NCBI GenBank assembly: GCA_902835305.1
Contig: CADFMD010000024.1
Location: 1 to 9,034 of the forward strand
Reading direction: 5' to 3'
Origin: Coriobacteriaceae bacterium
Lineage (GTDB): Bacteria > Actinomycetota > Coriobacteriia > Coriobacteriales > Coriobacteriaceae
Length of the DNA: 9,034 nt
The notes under the pieces are model-generated. The model was not told the DNA's origin and ran no database searches. It saw only the letters and a list, made by a program, of their open reading frames with translations. A program made the translations under genes and the position numbers. Positions 6,563 to 9,034 of this stretch are shown here, piece by piece; position 1 is the stretch's first letter; each line of letters starts with the position of its first letter.

Positions 6563-7204
6563 ATGGCACTTGAGAAGATCGATATCGACACCCTCGACCC
6601 GGCGGCGACCATCGTCGTGGCAACGGGCAATGCCCATAAGCTCACCGAGATCGAGGCCATTTTGGGCAAGGTCATGCCCGAGGTTCGCTTTGTGGCGTTG
6701 GGTCAGCTGGGTGATTTTGAGGACCCCGAGGAAAACGGCACGACGTTTTTGGAGAACGCCATCATCAAGGCGCAGGCCGCGGTAGAGGAGACGGGGCTTA
6801 TGGCCATCGCCGACGATTCGGGCCTGGTCGTTGATGCCCTGGACGGTGAGCCGGGCGTGTACAGCGCACGCTATGCGGGCGTGCACGGCGACGATGCCGC
6901 CAACAACGCCAAGCTCCTCGTGAATCTGGAGGGCGTGGCCGACGAGGACCGCACCGCGCGTTTTATGAGCGTCGTCGCGCTTATCGACACGGACGGCCTG
7001 GTCACTTATGGCGAGGGCACCTGCGAGGGCGCTATCGCACACGAGGGCCGCGGCGATCATGGCTTTGGCTACGACCCACTGTTCCTGCCGGTCGACACGC
7101 CGGGCAAGACCATGGCCGAGTTGACGGCGGACGAGAAGAACGCCATCAGCCATCGATTCCATGCGCTCGAGCATCTGTCCGCCAAACTGACGGGCGAGGA
7201 GTAA
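6563..7204 (+). CDS. rdgB: XTP/dITP diphosphatase (RdgB/HAM1 family)
   Basis: This enzyme hydrolyses non-canonical purine triphosphates (dITP, ITP, XTP) to monophosphate and PPi, keeping them out of DNA and RNA. The 213 residues include a roughly 15-residue N-terminal extension before the conserved core. Motifs are VVATGNAHKLTEI (18-30), the ADDSGL metal and catalytic segment (83-88), PGVYSARYAG (97-106), GFGYDPLF (167-174) and EKNAISHR (191-198). The start is well marked by AAGGAG (6550-6555), 7 nt upstream. The 143-nt gap before it holds the rph hairpin. TATAAG at 6476-6481 could be a weak -10, but no good -35 accompanies it. dtd starts 3 nt after its stop, so the pair is surely co-transcribed. 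The neighbour rph commonly accompanies rdgB in other genomes. Confidence 0.96.
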   Translation: MALEKIDIDTLDPAATIVVATGNAHKLTEIEAILGKVMPEVRFVALGQLGDFEDPEENGTTFLENAIIKAQAAVEETGLMAIADDSGLVVDALDGEPGVYSARYAGVHGDDAANNAKLLVNLEGVADEDRTARFMSVVALIDTDGLVTYGEGTCEGAIAHEGRGDHGFGYDPLFLPVDTPGKTMAELTADEKNAISHRFHALEHLSAKLTGEE

Positions 7205-7207
7205 GCC

Positions 7208-7654
7208 GTGCGTGCGGTGGTGCAGCGCGTACTCAACGCCGGCGTGACGGTCGACGGCGAGTGCGTGGGTAAAATTGGGCGCGGCTATCTGGTGCTGCTG
7301 GGCGTGGGCCACGGCGACACGCGCACCGAGGCCGATAAACTGTGGGGCAAGCTCCGGGGCTTGCGCATTAACGAGGACGAGAACGGCAAGACCAACCTGG
7401 CACTTGCCGATGTCGACGGCGAGGTTCTCGTAGTGTCGCAGTTCACGCTGTTCGCCGATTGCCGTCACGGCCGCCGCCCATCGTTTACGGATGCCGGCGC
7501 CCCCGATGTCGCCAACGAGCTCTACGAGTACTTCCTGACGCTCGTTCGCCAAGATGTCGAACACGTGGCGCACGGCATCTTTGGCGCCGATATGAAAGTC
7601 GACTTGGTCAACGACGGCCCATTCACCATCGTCTTGGACACGGACAACCTTTAG
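7208..7654 (+). CDS. dtd: D-aminoacyl-tRNA deacylase
   Basis: Dtd hydrolyses D-aminoacyl-tRNAs (and glycyl-tRNA-Ala), recycling mischarged tRNA. The 148 residues match the family. Motifs are MRAVVQRV at the N-terminus, VSQFTLFAD (76-84), GRRPSF (88-93) and the Gly-cisPro motif in NDGPFT (135-140). That last motif is usually GPVT, so Val is replaced by Phe next to the chirality-checking Gly137-Pro138 pair. I judge this a tolerated variant. The GTG start is supported by the family N-terminus and by GAGGAG (7196-7201), which lies inside the rdgB 3' end, 6 nt upstream. The 3-nt intergenic gap suggests translational coupling to rdgB. A D-amino-acid safeguard sits near murI, which makes D-Glu, although the two may lie in different transcripts. 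Confidence 0.95.
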   Translation: MRAVVQRVLNAGVTVDGECVGKIGRGYLVLLGVGHGDTRTEADKLWGKLRGLRINEDENGKTNLALADVDGEVLVVSQFTLFADCRHGRRPSFTDAGAPDVANELYEYFLTLVRQDVEHVAHGIFGADMKVDLVNDGPFTIVLDTDNL

Positions 7655-7682
7655 GTTACGCGGTTTTACCAAACCGCGTAAC
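7655..7682. repeat. perfect 12-bp palindromic hairpin directly after dtd
   Basis: GTTACGCGGTTT (7655-7666) pairs perfectly with AAACCGCGTAAC (7671-7682) over the 4-nt loop TACC. It begins at the base after the dtd stop codon. No T run follows on either strand, so it is not a classical intrinsic terminator. It could stabilise the mRNA 3' end, assist a non-canonical terminator, or be an operator-like site. Confidence 0.7.
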
Positions 7683-7714
7683 AACTGGTCATGCGAGGTT
7701 GTCGTCTGGTACGT

Positions 7715-7737
7715 ATTTGGGACGGGGTTTATTTAGC
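7715..7737 (+). repeat. possible copy of a degenerate intergenic motif
   Basis: ATTTGG runs into GGGACGGGG (7719-7727) and TTTATTTAGC (7728-7737). It resembles GGGACAGG-TTTATTTTGGC at 6431-6449 and the - strand sequence at 2076-2104. It lies just upstream of the veg -35 box. It could be a remnant of a dispersed repeat or a regulator site; copy number elsewhere cannot be judged from this window. Confidence 0.35.
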
Positions 7738-7740
7738 TAC

Positions 7741-7770
7741 TTGCGTATGGCGGCAACAGGGTGCTATAGT
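7741..7770 (+). promoter_or_regulatory. extended -10 promoter for veg-ispE
   Basis: TTGCGT (7741-7746) and TATAGT (7765-7770, 5 of 6 consensus) are 18 nt apart. TGC immediately before the -10 (7762-7764) gives an extended -10 element. Transcription should start near 7777, leaving a leader of about 60 nt. The -35 hexamer is identical to that proposed for murE. Bacillus veg is known for a very strong vegetative promoter, consistent with this being a good one. Confidence 0.75.
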
Positions 7771-7790
7771 ATTAGAGTTTTGTCTATCTT

Positions 7791-7810
7791 AGGGGTATTA
7801 TCCCCTTTTT
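7791..7810 (+). terminator. short hairpin plus T run in the veg leader, possible attenuator
   Basis: AGGGG (7791-7795) pairs with CCCCT (7802-7806) over the loop TATTAT, and the arm merges into a T run (7806-7810). It lies downstream of the proposed veg start site and upstream of the ribosome binding site. The 5-bp stem is short for an efficient terminator. The loop TATTAT also resembles a -10 box, so an alternative downstream promoter is possible. Confidence 0.4.
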
Positions 7811-7837
7811 GAATTGCACCTTCTGGAGGCCCTGTTC

Positions 7838-8134
7838 ATGGAAGAGATGGAAGTCAATCACGTCGACGACATCCACGAGAAGCTGACCGATATGGTGGGC
7901 GATCGCGTTAAGGTGAAGGCCAACATGGGCCGCACCCGCGTCGTCGAGCGCATGGGCACCATCAAGAGCGTCCACCCGGCTGTCTTTATCGTCGAGGTTG
8001 ACGAACGCCGCGGCCGCAAGTCGCGTCAGTCCTACCAGTACATCGACGTCCTTACCGGTCAGGTCGAGCTGTTCGACCCCGAGAGCGGTGAGCACATCTT
8101 TACTCCGCTCGGCAATCAGCTCGAGGAGCACTAG
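7838..8134 (+). CDS. veg: Veg family protein
   Basis: This 98-residue protein of the Veg family (formerly DUF1021) is small, soluble and predicted to be a compact beta-rich fold. The recognisable core runs from about residue 20: GDRVKVKANMGRTRVVERMG, then the PAVFIVEVDE strand, SYQYIDVLTGQVELF and a short acidic C-terminus. Compare Bacillus Veg, with KANGGRRKTIERSG and SYSYADILTETVEL. In B. subtilis, Veg promotes biofilm formation by countering SinR; no SinR link is implied here. The ATG at 7838 is preceded by TGGAGG (7824-7829), 8 nt away. An upstream in-frame TTG (7814) lies before this site and is unlikely. The ATG at 7847 is possible but less well spaced. ispE starts 2 nt after the stop. 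veg next to ispE is a familiar Gram-positive arrangement. Its molecular role remains unclear. Confidence 0.9.
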   Translation: MEEMEVNHVDDIHEKLTDMVGDRVKVKANMGRTRVVERMGTIKSVHPAVFIVEVDERRGRKSRQSYQYIDVLTGQVELFDPESGEHIFTPLGNQLEEH

Positions 8135-8136
8135 CG

Positions 8137-9033
8137 GTGACCGATTGGTCCCTGACCCTTTCCGCGCCGGCAAAGATCAACCTCTATCTGGGGGTTCATA
8201 CCGAGCGTGACGCCCGCGGCTACCACAGGGTCGATTCCCTGATGGCAGCCGTCGACCTTTCCGATACCGTGACGGTCACGCCGGCGCAGGCGCTGACCGT
8301 CCAGACGGTTCCGGCATCAGATTTTCCCATGCAAAAGAATACGGCGTATCGGGCTGCGGTTGCTATGGCCGAGCATTATGGTCGCGAGGCAAACATCTGC
8401 GTGACGATTGGGAAGCGCATTCCATTGTGCGCCGGCTTGGGCGGCCCTTCGACGGATGCGGCCGCGGTCATTGTTGCCTTGGCGGAGCTCTGGGGAATTG
8501 ATCGCACCGACCCCGCGCTCGACGACATTGCACGGGGCATTGGCGCTGACGTTCCCTTCTTTTTGCATGCCAGCCCAGCATTTTACGTGGGTGGGGGAGA
8601 CGTGCTGGCCACCGAGTACCCCGCACTACCCGCGACGCCCGTCGTGCTGGTCAAGCCGCGCGAGGCAAGCGTTTCAACAATTGAAGCCTATCGACGTTTT
8701 GATGAGACTCCAGCTCCTGCGGACAAGCCCGGAGCGATTGCATCTGCCCTTCGCTCGGGAGACGCAGAGGCGGCCTACGCGCTCGTCCACAACAACCTGG
8801 GAGTCATTTCCGCGCAGATGGAGCCGCGGATTCAAACGGTGCTCGACTGGCTTCGTTCACAGGACGGTACCATTGCCGCAAACGTGTGCGGTTCGGGTGC
8901 CTGCTCGTTTGCTCTCTGCGATACCGCCGCCACGGCAGTCAATCTTGCGGAAGCTGCCCAGCAAAACGGCTGGTGGTCCTGCGCGACGGAGCTCATTCCC
9001 AACACGGTTCGCATCGAAGTGCCAAAGAAGTAA
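8137..9033 (+). CDS. ispE: 4-diphosphocytidyl-2-C-methyl-D-erythritol kinase
   Basis: IspE is a GHMP kinase that phosphorylates the 2-hydroxyl of CDP-methylerythritol with ATP, the fourth step of the MEP isoprenoid pathway. The 298 residues match the usual length. Motifs are APAKINLYLGV (10-20, Lys13), GYH (28-30), the ATP-binding loop PLCAGLGGPSTDAAA (96-110), GADVPFFL (136-143), VGGGDVLA (151-158), VKPREASVST (172-181) and the C-terminal GHMP motif CGSGACSFAL (251-260). In the ATP loop the usual GGGSS reads GGPST, a conservative but atypical form. The GTG start gives the right N-terminus and has GAGGAG (8123-8128) inside the veg 3' end, 8 nt upstream. The 2-nt gap after veg indicates coupled expression. 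The gene is complete, with its stop one base before the window ends. Confidence 0.97.
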   Translation: MTDWSLTLSAPAKINLYLGVHTERDARGYHRVDSLMAAVDLSDTVTVTPAQALTVQTVPASDFPMQKNTAYRAAVAMAEHYGREANICVTIGKRIPLCAGLGGPSTDAAAVIVALAELWGIDRTDPALDDIARGIGADVPFFLHASPAFYVGGGDVLATEYPALPATPVVLVKPREASVSTIEAYRRFDETPAPADKPGAIASALRSGDAEAAYALVHNNLGVISAQMEPRIQTVLDWLRSQDGTIAANVCGSGACSFALCDTAATAVNLAEAAQQNGWWSCATELIPNTVRIEVPKK

Positions 9034-9034
9034 A

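Noticed and set aside
6455..7684. - strand open frame (409 codons) spanning rdgB and dtd.
   Set aside because: It covers two intact conserved genes and shows no recognisable domain.
7814..7837. TTG start extending Veg by eight residues.
   Set aside because: It lies before the TGGAGG site (7824-7829) that fits the ATG at 7838, and the extra residues fall outside the conserved Veg core.

Overview
The window reads as ordinary chromosome of a high-GC Gram-positive bacterium (about 60% G+C by eye, strongly G/C-ending codons). The gene set and protein character suggest a Coriobacteriia gut actinobacterium such as Collinsella. The taxon is an inference from recall, not from a marker gene. All nine genes lie on the + strand and look intact. 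There is no tRNA, rRNA, CRISPR array, transposase, phage gene or obvious anomaly of composition.

Layout: (1) 126-2006 is asnB, a glutamine-dependent asparagine synthase, with a weak -10 box upstream and a strong UNCG-loop intrinsic terminator downstream (2032-2056). (2) A promoter at about 2055-2083 opens a second unit: a murE-type Mur ligase (2119-3681), a HAD-IIB phosphatase (3790-4701), glutamate racemase murI (4755-5639) and RNase PH rph (5694-6419). A 12-bp inverted repeat starts within the rph stop codon. (3) rdgB (6563-7204) and dtd (7208-7654) are tightly coupled and are followed by a perfect 12-bp palindrome. (4) A good extended -10 promoter (7741-7770) drives veg (7838-8134) and ispE (8137-9033), which sit 2 nt apart. 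ispE ends one base before the window does.

The genes fall into three themes. Cell-wall precursor supply: MurI makes D-Glu, MurE adds the diamino acid, and AsnB may amidate. RNA, nucleotide and tRNA quality control: RNase PH, RdgB and Dtd. Isoprenoid supply through the MEP pathway: IspE, which feeds the undecaprenyl carrier. The groupings murI-rph-rdgB and veg-ispE are familiar from Gram-positive genomes.

I found no new multi-gene system. The points most worth a second look are: a Mur ligase whose C-terminal motifs resemble L-lysine-adding streptococcal enzymes rather than the meso-DAP type; an asparagine synthase next to it that might amidate peptidoglycan; a short degenerate motif (GGGAC[A/G]GG...TTTAT) in three intergenic regions; and unusual hairpins after rph, after dtd and in the veg leader.
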